This document shows positions 7,922 to 16,650 of a stretch of DNA of 64,000 bases, in pieces. Below the pieces are notes generated by a model, which was not told the origin of the DNA, searched no databases, and saw only the letters and a program-made list of their open reading frames with translations. Origin of the DNA: Candidatus Zixiibacteriota bacterium (GTDB taxonomy: Bacteria; Zixibacteria; MSB-5A5; GN15; JACZUZ01); NCBI GenBank assembly GCA_024280775.1, contig JAJRPM010000015.1:207721-271720 (forward strand), in the 5' to 3' direction. Position numbers and translations under genes: made by a program. The first letter of the stretch is position 1, and every line of letters starts with the position of its first letter.

Positions 7922-8449
7922 TTATTTTTGATTTTTGAACCAGGAGGCCGGATCTTCCATGAATTCCAGACAGGAACGTAGCATCACAGAATGGGCGCTT
8001 TCCTCATTTATGAAATACTCATAAATGCGCTTTACATTTGGATCATCGGTGTCTTTGATTTTTTGACGGTAAAACTCTTCGGTGTCCTCTTCCATCTCCA
8101 GCGCGGTTTTGTAGGCCTCGATGTCTCCCGCTGAGGCGCGGACTTCGCCTTTTAGCTCTGCCAGGCGGCGGTTGAATCCTATGATCTTTTCTTGAGGAGA
8201 CTCGGGGTCTTCTTCCATAGGAATCGACTCGCCGGTATCGGAAATGGCCTGGTACATTTTCTGGATTTTCTCGGCGTGGTTGTCTTCCTGTGATGCGAGA
8301 TACTCGAATGTCCTCTTGGCGGCGGGATGTTCGGATTTTTCTGCGGCTTCCAGCAGGAACTTCTTCCCCTCACGCTCGATTTTCAGAGCAATGCGGAAAG
8401 GCTCCAGAATCTTCTCTTTATCTTCTTCTGAGTAATGTTTTGCGTTCAT
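7922..8449 (-). CDS. Ferritin-like/rubrerythrin-type di-iron protein
   Basis: A 175-residue four-helix-bundle protein. Each half contributes one helix pair with carboxylate and His ligands: ALKIEREGKKF (residues 22-32) with SQEDNHAEKI (about residue 70), and ALEMEEDTEEFY (about residue 115) with NEESAHSV (about residue 148). It lacks the C-terminal rubredoxin domain of classical rubrerythrin. Likely roles are peroxide reduction or iron handling in the cytoplasm. AGAGGA lies about 9 bases before the ATG. It precedes the dipeptidase by about 30 bases on the same strand, so cotranscription is possible. Confidence 0.88.
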   Translation of the reverse strand: MNAKHYSEEDKEKILEPFRIALKIEREGKKFLLEAAEKSEHPAAKRTFEYLASQEDNHAEKIQKMYQAISDTGESIPMEEDPESPQEKIIGFNRRLAELKGEVRASAGDIEAYKTALEMEEDTEEFYRQKIKDTDDPNVKRIYEYFINEESAHSVMLRSCLEFMEDPASWFKNQK

Positions 8450-8575
8450 ATTATTCTATCCTCTTGGTGGCGAAAATCAGCTGCGGCGGTTTTGACATGA
8501 GAACCGTCTCAGCGGCAAAGTAATACCGAAACCCGAGACGGGCAAATCTACATTGACAAATGTGCTTTTGCAGGG

Positions 8576-9367
8576 CTACAAGTCCATTTTTCTGAACTTC
8601 AACACTGCCAGCGAATAGACTCCCACAGCAGAGAGAGTTGAGGTCAGGAGGGCCGACCAATTGAGCGAATCGCTTCCGACTGTTTTGGCGGTGGCTAGCA
8701 TTGAGGAAATATCGGAGCTACGTGGCAGGATGTAATAGGCTACATCTGCGATTTGTGTCATTAGGTTGTTGTCCAGCAACGAGAGGAACCCTCTCATTTC
8801 TTCCAGCGCGAGAATTTTTGCTACTAGCCATACGGCGAAGGTTATTAGAAATGCGAATGACCCGGAGCGGGTAATCAACCCCAGGAATGATATCAATGGC
8901 ACGTAGATGACGAAGACAATCACTTCGAGAAAAAGCTGCTTGATTATCTCTGCTCCAGATATGTGAAATGGAAACAGTTGTGACAGGAATGCGCCGTAGA
9001 TTCCAAGCAATAGTAAGATTAGAAATGAGAACACCAATGTATTTGCAAGGATTGTGTATGAGAGGAATCCGGTTCTTGAGAGAGGTTTTGAGAGATAGAA
9101 TCCTGCCAGAGTCGGCTTAATCATCTCGGGGATTTTGCGACTTACTCCAAAAACCGACAAGAATATTAGCGCTGACGCTAGAGAGGGTATTCCAGAAAAC
9201 GCCCCCACTCCATTGATTGACGCATTGGACGCCATGTTTAGCTCTATGGTTGCGTTGTTGATTACAAATAGCGCTCCTACCCATACGAGTAGCACGATGC
9301 CGTACAAGTACATCAATCGACTCTTGACGGTGCCAAAAAACGCCAGCAACAATAGTCCTCGAAACAT
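8576..9367 (-). CDS. ABC-2 type transporter permease
   Basis: A 263-residue integral membrane protein with about six hydrophobic segments and the ABC-2 layout (GFYLSKPLSRTGFLSYTILAN in the first cytoplasmic region). Its ATG overlaps the TAA of the upstream ATPase gene (TAATG), so the pair forms one exporter. The cargo is unknown. Downstream (8504-8541) lies a weak 7-bp inverted repeat with a long loop. Confidence 0.85.
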   Translation of the reverse strand: MFRGLLLLAFFGTVKSRLMYLYGIVLLVWVGALFVINNATIELNMASNASINGVGAFSGIPSLASALIFLSVFGVSRKIPEMIKPTLAGFYLSKPLSRTGFLSYTILANTLVFSFLILLLLGIYGAFLSQLFPFHISGAEIIKQLFLEVIVFVIYVPLISFLGLITRSGSFAFLITFAVWLVAKILALEEMRGFLSLLDNNLMTQIADVAYYILPRSSDISSMLATAKTVGSDSLNWSALLTSTLSAVGVYSLAVLKFRKMDL

Positions 9368-10356
9368 TATCGCTCTTCTCCTGCGGGCAACACCTGTGTT
9401 TTGTCCGCGCTCGGCCTTATTCCACCGACGCCGGTTCTTGCATTTTCTACCAGCTCAAGAAACACGGTTTCGAGGGAACGGGAACTTTGGGTAAGCGAAC
9501 GTATGCTTGCTCCCTGTCCTCTGAGCCAATCAGTTAGACTGTCGATAGCGTCGTCGTTGGCTACTCTTGCGACTATTTCTTTGGAGGAGAAACTTATGAT
9601 GGTCGCAATTTCTGCTGGAGGTTGGGCGCATGTTTCCGCGAAGGAACCACTTATTGAGTATTCAAGACCGATTGCAGTCAGGTCGGAAACATTGCCGATT
9701 GTCAAAACTGAACCTTGATTGAGGATAGCGACCCTATCGCAGATGTTTTCGACTTCCGCTAATGCGTGTGAGTTTATCAATGCGGTTTTGCCTTCGGCTT
9801 TTAGATCGCGGATTATCTTGGCGATTTCGGCCCGACCCACAGGGTCTACCCCGTCGGTTGGCTCATCGAGGATGAGCAAGTCTGGATTGTGAATCAGCGC
9901 CTGCGCCATGCCCACTCTTTGGGCCATGCCCTTGCTGTATTTTCCGATTTTGACATCAGCCCATTCGAGCATGCCGACTTTTTCTAATAGCATCTCGCCG
10001 CGTTCACGAATCTCGGGGTCTTTCATGCCGGAGAGTCGTCCCGATAAGGTCACCAGTCCTCGTCCGGTCATATTTCTTCGGAAACGGTGATTCTCCTGGA
10101 GGTAACCTACTTTTTGCCGGGCTTTGGGGTTTGAGGGTGGCAGGCCGAATAGTTCGCAGGAGCCTGAGGTTTGTTGGATGATATTCAGGATGGACTTTAC
10201 CAAGGTTGTTTTGCCGGCGCCATTAGGGCCCAGCAGACCGAATATCTCACCGGAGTGGACTTCAAGCGAGACGTTTTTGAGCGCCTGCACTCCTTTTCCG
10301 CCGATTCCTCCGTGGTAGGTTTTAGAGAGCGATGTGGTTCTGAGGGGAATAGTCAT
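9367..10356 (-). CDS. ABC transporter ATP-binding protein
   Basis: A 329-residue nucleotide-binding subunit. Walker A is GPNGAGKTT (about residue 41), the Q-loop is YLQENHRF, the signature is a divergent YSKGMAQRVG in place of LSGGQ, Walker B is LLILDEPTDGVDP and the switch is NSHALAEVE. About 110 extra residues follow the catalytic domain, common in CcmA/NatA-like ABC-2 partners. It energises the membrane protein encoded immediately downstream. It is divergent from the DUF1573 cluster, so the 180-base gap holds promoters for both. Confidence 0.92.
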   Translation of the reverse strand: MTIPLRTTSLSKTYHGGIGGKGVQALKNVSLEVHSGEIFGLLGPNGAGKTTLVKSILNIIQQTSGSCELFGLPPSNPKARQKVGYLQENHRFRRNMTGRGLVTLSGRLSGMKDPEIRERGEMLLEKVGMLEWADVKIGKYSKGMAQRVGMAQALIHNPDLLILDEPTDGVDPVGRAEIAKIIRDLKAEGKTALINSHALAEVENICDRVAILNQGSVLTIGNVSDLTAIGLEYSISGSFAETCAQPPAEIATIISFSSKEIVARVANDDAIDSLTDWLRGQGASIRSLTQSSRSLETVFLELVENARTGVGGIRPSADKTQVLPAGEER

Positions 10357-10582
10357 GTCTTACTTAAAATGCGCAGAGAGTTGCCGGGAGTGAGTTAATT
10401 GTCTTTTTGGGATTGAATGGATAAATGAAATTGGCTTTCCCCTGCAAAAAGTATGAGCTGTTACGCCGGTTTGCATTTTTCTTGGAACGGCGTGATATTC
10501 AGGATGATATAAGGAGGGCCGTTCCATTGTACTGGTGTACTGGACGGTTCGGACCTCGCCGCTACGATGTGAAGGTAGCGTA

Positions 10583-11401
10583 ATGGTAGTGGCAAACGCA
10601 ACTCAAAATCTTATGCAACAGGCCAAAGAAATGAGCAATAATAGTACTGGAAGCGCTAGACACCATAATCTATTCACAAAAGCGATCGTGTTGACGTTGT
10701 CTTTGTTGGCGCTAATAGGCGCTAACGCCTCGGCCAACTCGCGGTTGACTCTCTCCAATCCTGAATTCGACTTTGGTTTTGTGCCGACGAATTCGGATGT
10801 GTTCTATCGTTATTGGCTGCACTCAACTGGCTCCTCGGCTTTGGAGATTGAATGGACAGACGCTTCCTGCCCCTGCGCTGTTCTGCCGTTAACCAGCAAG
10901 ACAGTTGAACCTGATGATTCAGTGGGACTGGAGTTGGTTTTCACTTCCGGAAGAGCGGCGGGCGCTATAACACGCAAGCCGTACATTAAGACCAATGCCG
11001 ATGAAGAACCCGCAAGGACTGAGTTCACTGCGAAGGTTGTGCCCGGTGACACCAAGGTTGTCGAGCCATTGGGTATTACTCCATTCCGTGCGGATCTCTC
11101 AGCGATTGGAAGATTTCACCAGGATACTGCGGCCATAGTGTTCTATAACAATTCGGAATTGCCAATGGAATTGAGTGTAGTTTACTCTTATCCGGAATAT
11201 TTTTCGGTGAAACTTCCTGAAACTATTGCTCCTCAGAAATCAGATACGTGTTTTGTCATTCTTAATGCAGAGACACCTGTGGCTCAAGGGGCATTTACTA
11301 AATCATTTACGGTAGAGGCCGCTTTGCGTAGAGTTGGCGATAACAGCCTGCTTAGCAGGTTTACTATCCCGGTGAGGCGCAAATATTCTCCAGCTAAATA
11401 A
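10583..11401 (+). CDS. DUF1573 exported protein, paralogue 1 (Cys form)
   Basis: About 272 residues. An internal signal-like helix (IVLTLSLLALIGANASA) follows a long polar N-terminus. The DUF1573 domain begins at FDFGFVPTNSDVFYRYW and contains ASCPCAVLP, the family's Cys-x-Cys site. A second Ig-like repeat follows. I chose the ATG at 10583, with GAAGG 7 bases upstream, over the track's TTG at 10535. It is the first of three tandem paralogues. DUF1573 proteins are exported, Ig-like and of unknown function. Confidence 0.85.
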   Translation: MVVANATQNLMQQAKEMSNNSTGSARHHNLFTKAIVLTLSLLALIGANASANSRLTLSNPEFDFGFVPTNSDVFYRYWLHSTGSSALEIEWTDASCPCAVLPLTSKTVEPDDSVGLELVFTSGRAAGAITRKPYIKTNADEEPARTEFTAKVVPGDTKVVEPLGITPFRADLSAIGRFHQDTAAIVFYNNSELPMELSVVYSYPEYFSVKLPETIAPQKSDTCFVILNAETPVAQGAFTKSFTVEAALRRVGDNSLLSRFTIPVRRKYSPAK

Positions 11402-11464
11402 CTTTATTGCCCGCTCTTCCGATTAAATAGGTGTAAGAGCTAGTTCTGGCGGGAATCGGGATTC

Positions 11465-12295
11465 ATGAATAATAATATGCTTAGAGAACGTACACTAAGA
11501 GATTATCTGCTACATCGTTTGTGGCTACTGCGCTTTTGCGCCGGTATTGTTGTGTTCGGTTCAACTTTATTCTTATACGCTTCAGGTGCGTTTGCCGAAG
11601 ATGTGGTGACTTTTGATCATACAGAGTTCAATTTCGGGCAGATGCGGGCCAACAACTTTGCCAGTCATACATTTTGGATCCATGCCAGCGGTCAAGATAC
11701 AATTGTGATTGACACCGTTATCCCGGGTTGTGGCTGTACCTCTATACCTCTTAGCAAGAATGTTTTGGCCCCGGGAGACAGTGTGGCATTCGAGATTCTC
11801 TTCGACAGCAAAGACCTAATTGGCAGTGTGGCGAAAAAACCAGGTTTTAGACTGCAGGGTGATAGCGCTACTTACAGTTTCAAATTCTATGCCTCGATTC
11901 TAACCAAGGAAGTGCAGTTTTTCCCCCTGGCAATAATGCCGTCAGTTATGGCGTTGCAGGAGAAGCCTGCTCGTTCGGGAGCCGAATTCCCATTTCAGAT
12001 TCACAATAGTTCTGACGAAGACATCAAGATCGATATTGTTGATTATCCATCAGGTATCTTCAAATTTAGCCTGCCCGACTCGATTCCTGCGGAGGGGACA
12101 ATTACGGGGCATTTTTCTTTGCTCCCCGGGTTTCCGGAGGATGAGGACATTTACAAGTCAGTTACTTTCGAAGTTAATAACAGTGAGCTATATCGACTGA
12201 CGACTCCAATTCTTATGAAATCCGCCAAAGCCAAGGCGGCTGTAGCTGACACGAATTCGGTATCAAAACCAGACAGCCTCAAGCAACGCGAGTAA
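11465..12295 (+). CDS. DUF1573 exported protein, paralogue 2 (Cys form)
   Basis: A 276-residue paralogue of its two neighbours. A signal peptide core lies at FCAGIVVFGSTLFLYASGAFA. DUF1573 starts at FNFGQMRANNFASHTFW, and the metal- or redox-type motif is intact as VIPGCGCTSIPL. The aligned position in paralogue 3 is a UGA codon, so this gene gives the Cys reference. A second, Cys-free beta domain follows and the C-terminus is Lys/Ala-rich. A second ATG four codons in is possible. The function is unknown. Confidence 0.87.
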   Translation: MNNNMLRERTLRDYLLHRLWLLRFCAGIVVFGSTLFLYASGAFAEDVVTFDHTEFNFGQMRANNFASHTFWIHASGQDTIVIDTVIPGCGCTSIPLSKNVLAPGDSVAFEILFDSKDLIGSVAKKPGFRLQGDSATYSFKFYASILTKEVQFFPLAIMPSVMALQEKPARSGAEFPFQIHNSSDEDIKIDIVDYPSGIFKFSLPDSIPAEGTITGHFSLLPGFPEDEDIYKSVTFEVNNSELYRLTTPILMKSAKAKAAVADTNSVSKPDSLKQRE

Positions 12296-12664
12296 CTAGC
12301 GCCGTAACTGGCGAGATAGCAACACGTTAAGATTTTCCTTATCGTGGAACTATTTGTCGTCGATAATTGTACTATTGGTAGTATTGTCCGTCAGATAGAG
12401 GAATAGTAGAAACGTAAAAGAATCAGGAAACCGGAGATATAAAAGCTGTCTTGGTGTAAGTTAGCCCTAATTGATATGAATATCGATGGTATGAATATCG
12501 AAAATGAGGTAAATCTTGCCATAAGAACAAATGCGGCGCTATATTGCCTGTGCCTGAGATGACCAAGACAAATTTGGTTGCTCATTTTGACGAATACTCT
12601 TTTTTGCAAAGTTAATCCGAATATATAACCATATACACTAACACTAAATCAGTATAGGTTTCGA
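12296..12664. other. Intergenic region before the DUF1573 selenoprotein gene
   Basis: AT-rich, with no supported ORF (the minus-strand ORF at 12391-12609 has no coding features). It probably carries the promoter for paralogue 3, which may be transcribed separately from paralogues 1 and 2. A short GCGCC...GGCG hairpin at about 12299-12314 may end the previous transcript. No clear -10/-35 pair was chosen. Confidence 0.45.
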
Positions 12665-13477
12665 ATGCACAACACAACTCCAAGCTCGAAGCGAAGTTTA
12701 CTTCATCGTCGGGTTGTCCCCACATTTATTGCGGCTGTGGCTCTTGCCGCGAGTTTTGTGGCTACTGCCAGCGCAGAATCAAACTTGACGATAGAACAAT
12801 CTAGTTTTGATTTCGGGTATGCGCCTCAGAAATCGAAACTTAGTCACATATTTTGGCTAAAGTCAACAGGAACAGACCTGTTGAAAATCGCCAAGATCGT
12901 GCCTGGCTGAGGATGCACAAAAGCGCCTCTTGAGAAAGAGTCGCTCGCTGTCGGTGACAGCACTCGGCTAGAAATTATTTTCAACACTAAGACTTCACGC
13001 ACAAAAGTTACTAAGCGTCCTAAGATTTTTATCGCAGGTAGCGATTTACCGCGCTCGGTGCAGATTACCACTCATGTAATTGCTAACCCGGATTCTACAT
13101 TCCCGGTGGTTTTTGAGCCGTATAAGCTTGATGTTTCACAGTACGGTTCTAAGAAGCGCACAACAATCGAATTCGAGATCAAGAATGTCTCACCTAAAGA
13201 CCAGGAGATTGAGATAATCAGTTTCGACGATCGTTTCTTCTCGGTGGATGTACCGAAGCACATCAAGACCGGAGCCACTATTAAGGCTAAGCTCAAGGTC
13301 AAGGACAGTAAGGTCGCAGACTCTTTTGAGAAATCAATTACACTGGCGTTCAAGCAGGACCAGCCTAATAGCAAGCCGGTTCGATTCACTATTCCGGTGA
13401 CTAGAACGGTACGCACGCTTTCTTCCAAGTTGGACTCGGTTATGACTTCAACTGGTAAGTCGGGCGGTTCGAAGTAA
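12665..13477 (+). CDS. DUF1573 exported protein, paralogue 3, putative selenoprotein (UGA at codon 82)
   Basis: The track gives 12665-12910 and 13058-13477 as separate ORFs. They share one frame, and the stretch between them is open apart from a single TGA at 12908-12910. Read through, the motif is KIVPG-U-GCTKAPLEKESL. It aligns with PGCGCTSIPL of paralogue 2 and ASCPCAVLPL of paralogue 1, so the TGA replaces the first Cys of the conserved Cys-x-Cys. Coding similarity resumes directly after the TGA (AVGDSTRLEIIFNTK versus APGDSVAFEILFDSK), as expected for a living gene. Full length is 270 residues with a signal peptide (FIAAVALAASFVATASA). A hairpin fitting SECIS rules follows. A terminator ends the cluster. 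A point mutation of Cys TGC/TGT to TGA is the alternative. Confidence 0.87.
12908..12961 (+). promoter_or_regulatory. UGA codon and candidate SECIS hairpins in DUF1573 paralogue 3
   Basis: The best candidate is AGCG-C-CTCTT, loop GAGA, AAGAG-T-CGCT (12922-12945): nine base pairs around one C/T mismatch. Its loop starts with G and begins 22 nt after the UGA, almost the same spacing as in the DUF3179 gene. Directly after it is a perfect second hairpin GCTGTC-GGT-GACAGC (12947-12961) with GU in its loop but 43 nt from the UGA. The two stack end to end. Confidence 0.6.
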
Positions 13478-13502
13478 CGAGTTAGTAAGCTCTATTTAGA
13501 CA

Positions 13503-13556
13503 CAAAAAAGTCGCTCCGATTAGTACGTTCATGGTACATTCGGAGCGACTTTTTTT
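13503..13556 (+). terminator. Terminator after the DUF1573 cluster
   Basis: Long perfect arms AAAAAGTCGCTCCGA / TCGGAGCGACTTTTT with a loop of about 20 nt end in a T run on the plus strand and start from an A run. It can therefore also end the convergent GWxTD operon on the minus strand. Confidence 0.9.
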
Positions 13557-13606
13557 GTGAGTTTGGCTGATAGTCTCGCCGTAGTTGGCGGTAACACTCA
13601 GAATTG

Positions 13607-15034
13607 TTATCCACCGCTCTGACGGAATAGACGGTTGATACTAGCTTCGATTCCCGGGTCGAAGGCTTCGCCTTGGGCGTTTGAGTGTTTCAGGCGATAG
13701 TCCGAGTAGCCGTATTCATTGGCGAATATGAAGTATACTCCACCTTGAATGCGATCGTAGTTCCATCGCTCCCAACCCGAGTTGTTAGTGATGTCATTAC
13801 CAATTGATGGTAGGGCCACTTCTATTAGCTCATCGGGGAATCCATATTGCAATAAAACACGACCGGGGTCACGTTTCCATCCGTCGAGACTCTCCGAGGT
13901 GAAGCTATATTTTTTCATTGCAAAGCGATAGCGCTTTAGAATTTCATCGCGGAAAGTGGTTACGCCGATTGCCGGGTTATCTCCGTTGTCCAACCAGAAT
14001 TGGGTTATGTATTGACGCTGACCACTTTCGGTTAGTGACTCCATGAAATCTCTATCTCGTGGTGTGAGTAGCCAGTAGATCATCTGTTTGCGATCTTCCA
14101 GGCTGGTAGTGTCATATCCGTTTTGCCCCTCTTGAGCTGTTGCGAATTTTTGGTAAGGGTTGCGGAAATATAGCATTCGAGCGCTGGTATCAGTGATTCC
14201 AGCGGCGGGGTCAGTGATGATCAGGTTTAATCTTTGATTGCCGGTTTCGGTGACGGAATGGGGCACAGAACGAGTAAAGACTATTGAACTGCCTTGCACT
14301 TCCCAGAACACTTCAGAAAGAATCTCGGTGGTTTCGCGAGCCTGACTTATCAGCTCTACTCTGGCTCCTATATGGTATTTGCCATCTGCGTCTGGTTGGA
14401 GATTATATATTTCTGCGTAAATGTGTATGAGAGAGTCATTGGTAGAAAATGCTCCACCGGGATTGGGAAACACTCTCCACCCGTTTTTTATCATCAGATC
14501 TCCTGAGCTACCTGAGCCAACATATTCTAAGCTATATGCAATTTCCAAGCCGCTGATTAGCAATGTCTTTGAGAGGGCGCTATCGAGATTGATGCGGAAA
14601 TAATGTGAAGCGGTAACTTTGCTTGTGACATCCGTTACAGTCAGTTCCGCAGAATACTTCCCTGGATTGATAATCATTCGGAGACGATTTCCTATGAACA
14701 TTGAGCTATCGCTAGCTATGGGGCTACGGGTGGCGAATGCCTGTGAGACTGAATCAATCGGAAGACTTTGCCCATCGAATAGAGTTAGAGACGCTACTAC
14801 GCCGGCTATGTAGCCGCCATTCACTGTATCGGGCAGGAATGTTAGAGCGTCGGCGTTCAGTGAATAGGAAAACTCCACTGCGGTTGCTGGACTGAGAGAC
14901 GGATTGGGAAATCCGATTGGCGTTGCATCAAGTTGCATCTCAGCGGCATTTGAGGTGTTGTTAGAATAAAAGAGAGAGAGAATGGCAAAGAGAAAGACGA
15001 ACCACAATTGATTGGTCAGGCGGTGTGACTTCAT
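13607..15034 (-). CDS. GWxTD-domain exported protein (second of pair)
   Basis: About 475 residues. The start is moved from 15064 to the ATG at 15034, which has GGAG 5 bases upstream and opens directly into a signal peptide (WFVFLFAILSLFYSNNTSNAA). The C-terminal domain contains LDGWKRDPGRVLLQYGFPDE, a variant of the G-W-x-T-D signature of this family (here GWKRD). It ends with WERWNYD and YFIFANEYGYSDYRLKHS, typical of the family. The middle is beta-rich. The function is unknown. It is probably periplasmic or surface exposed. It follows a longer homologue on the same strand, suggesting a duplicated pair. Confidence 0.83.
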   Translation of the reverse strand: MKSHRLTNQLWFVFLFAILSLFYSNNTSNAAEMQLDATPIGFPNPSLSPATAVEFSYSLNADALTFLPDTVNGGYIAGVVASLTLFDGQSLPIDSVSQAFATRSPIASDSSMFIGNRLRMIINPGKYSAELTVTDVTSKVTASHYFRINLDSALSKTLLISGLEIAYSLEYVGSGSSGDLMIKNGWRVFPNPGGAFSTNDSLIHIYAEIYNLQPDADGKYHIGARVELISQARETTEILSEVFWEVQGSSIVFTRSVPHSVTETGNQRLNLIITDPAAGITDTSARMLYFRNPYQKFATAQEGQNGYDTTSLEDRKQMIYWLLTPRDRDFMESLTESGQRQYITQFWLDNGDNPAIGVTTFRDEILKRYRFAMKKYSFTSESLDGWKRDPGRVLLQYGFPDELIEVALPSIGNDITNNSGWERWNYDRIQGGVYFIFANEYGYSDYRLKHSNAQGEAFDPGIEASINRLFRQSGG

Positions 15035-15097
15035 GCTAACTCCAGCTGAATTTGTCATAATCATACTCTCGTGTTTTATACGGTAGGCGTTTCTAAC

Positions 15098-16480
15098 CTA
15101 GCGCACTCTTCCATCGTAGGGATACTGCAAGCGAAAATCCTCATCGCCGTATTCATCAACGAACAGATATCGCAAAAGCTCGCCATTTACATTGTAATAG
15201 TACCAGACTTGGTACGCTCCGACGTTAATCGAAACTGGTTCATCGACAACCTCGTCGGGTCTACCCTGCTTTAAGAATACTGTCCCTCTGTCGCTTTTCC
15301 AACCTGATCTTCTAGGGGTGGAGAAGTTCGCCTCGGCGTAGCGTATACGCGCATAATATGCCAGGAGGGCCTCGTTTTCGTGTGACCCGGGAGTTGGGTC
15401 TCGTCCTTTCCAAAATGCCGCCCAGGCCGCCATTCTCTCTTTGACAGTTTTCGCTTTCTTGAGGGCTGATTTTTCATCGGAGGTTGCGATTGGCTCTAAT
15501 TGAGCCACCACAGTTTTGTAGTCGTGACGAACTCTTCCCATCAGAGACCAGTTTACCGAGAAATTATCTTCACGGACAAAAGCCGGTTTGTGCTTCTTCA
15601 TTCTTTTCTTACTGGTGTAGAGCGAAACTGTGATTTCGTAGGCGCCAGGGACGAAATCTTTCAGATTCACGCTTCGTAATTCCTTAGAGATTGGCCTGTC
15701 CATGTTTACATATATGCTGTCATGATAGACCAGTCCTTTGTTTCGATGTAATATTTCTGTTTCGACTATGACATCACCTTGATGATTCTGGCCTCCGTAT
15801 ATTTCGAAGTAGTATAAAACCGGACCGCCGTCATCGCCTCCCTGCAATCCTCTATCTACAAGAGGCACTGCGACGAGGTCTCCTTTGCGAAAGAATTTGT
15901 CGTCTTCTTTGGCTTGACGTGATGAGTATAGGAATTCCAGTCCTGAGAGTTTTGGCCGTTTGGAGACGGAGAAGTCGTTTAGTCTGATTTTGATTTCTTT
16001 TTTGGCGGTTCGGTCGGCGTTGAAATCTTCCAGAGTGGCTATTATGCGGTATTTTCCAGGGGGTAAATCTAATTCAACTAGATTTAGGACGAAATCAGAG
16101 TACAACTTGGTTCTCGGGAGATCCGAAACAACTTTTTCGCGTTTGAAAGATTCGTATCCAACCTGTCTTTTGTCTTTGAAAACACGGATAGACATTTTGT
16201 AACGAGCTTCATAGCCTTTGTCGATGGGGACGAACGTGAGGCCGGTATTGGGGATTTTGTAGTAAACTTCGAGTCGAGTTTGCTGCAGGGAGTCGGAGCG
16301 AAACTGAGACCAATCCAAATTAAAATGGGGGTCTCCGATTTGGCCGGTCGGGCTGAAGGCCTGAAGCTGACTTTGGGCGACTTGGGGAGCCGACAAGGAA
16401 AGCAGGGCAATGACAAAGCCCAGTCCAAAGACACGTGTTTTACCGCTCATTTGCTCATATCGATTTCCGCAATTAGTCAT
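15098..16480 (-). CDS. GWxTD-domain exported protein (first of pair)
   Basis: About 460 residues. The start is moved from 16576 to the ATG at 16480, which has GGAG 5 bases upstream. The signal peptide core is VFGLGFVIALLSLSAPQVAQS. The C-terminus carries RRSGWKSDRGTVFLKQGRPDE, the GWxTD-type motif, and the aromatic tail YQVWYYYNVNGELLRYLFVDEYGDEDFRL. Beta-rich repeats precede it. It lies about 170 bases beyond the second MacB-like permease and just before its paralogue, so it may belong to that export operon. The biochemical role is unknown. Confidence 0.83.
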   Translation of the reverse strand: MTNCGNRYEQMSGKTRVFGLGFVIALLSLSAPQVAQSQLQAFSPTGQIGDPHFNLDWSQFRSDSLQQTRLEVYYKIPNTGLTFVPIDKGYEARYKMSIRVFKDKRQVGYESFKREKVVSDLPRTKLYSDFVLNLVELDLPPGKYRIIATLEDFNADRTAKKEIKIRLNDFSVSKRPKLSGLEFLYSSRQAKEDDKFFRKGDLVAVPLVDRGLQGGDDGGPVLYYFEIYGGQNHQGDVIVETEILHRNKGLVYHDSIYVNMDRPISKELRSVNLKDFVPGAYEITVSLYTSKKRMKKHKPAFVREDNFSVNWSLMGRVRHDYKTVVAQLEPIATSDEKSALKKAKTVKERMAAWAAFWKGRDPTPGSHENEALLAYYARIRYAEANFSTPRRSGWKSDRGTVFLKQGRPDEVVDEPVSINVGAYQVWYYYNVNGELLRYLFVDEYGDEDFRLQYPYDGRVR

Positions 16481-16650
16481 ATACTCTCCAAAGCGCTCCA
16501 TTTTTCGGGTAAAATATATCGAGTCGTCTCCATACTCTTCTAACACCAATGTAACCATTCTGGTTTCATGGGGCAATTGAAGAATTTGGCGGTCAGATGT
16601 GTAGGCAGAGGCGGTCTGCCCGGGGATGCTTTGGGACTCAAGGGAGAGAT

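Noticed and set aside
8504-8541. CCGTCTC...GAGACGG inverted repeat after the ABC-2 permease as a terminator
   Set aside because: Seven-base stem with a loop over 20 nt and no T run; too weak to call.
2521-13477. Idea that TGA is reassigned to a sense codon genome-wide
   Set aside because: TGA is the normal stop of several genes here, including the first glycosyltransferase, the M29 aminopeptidase, adk and rplD, and is not seen inside ribosomal protein genes.
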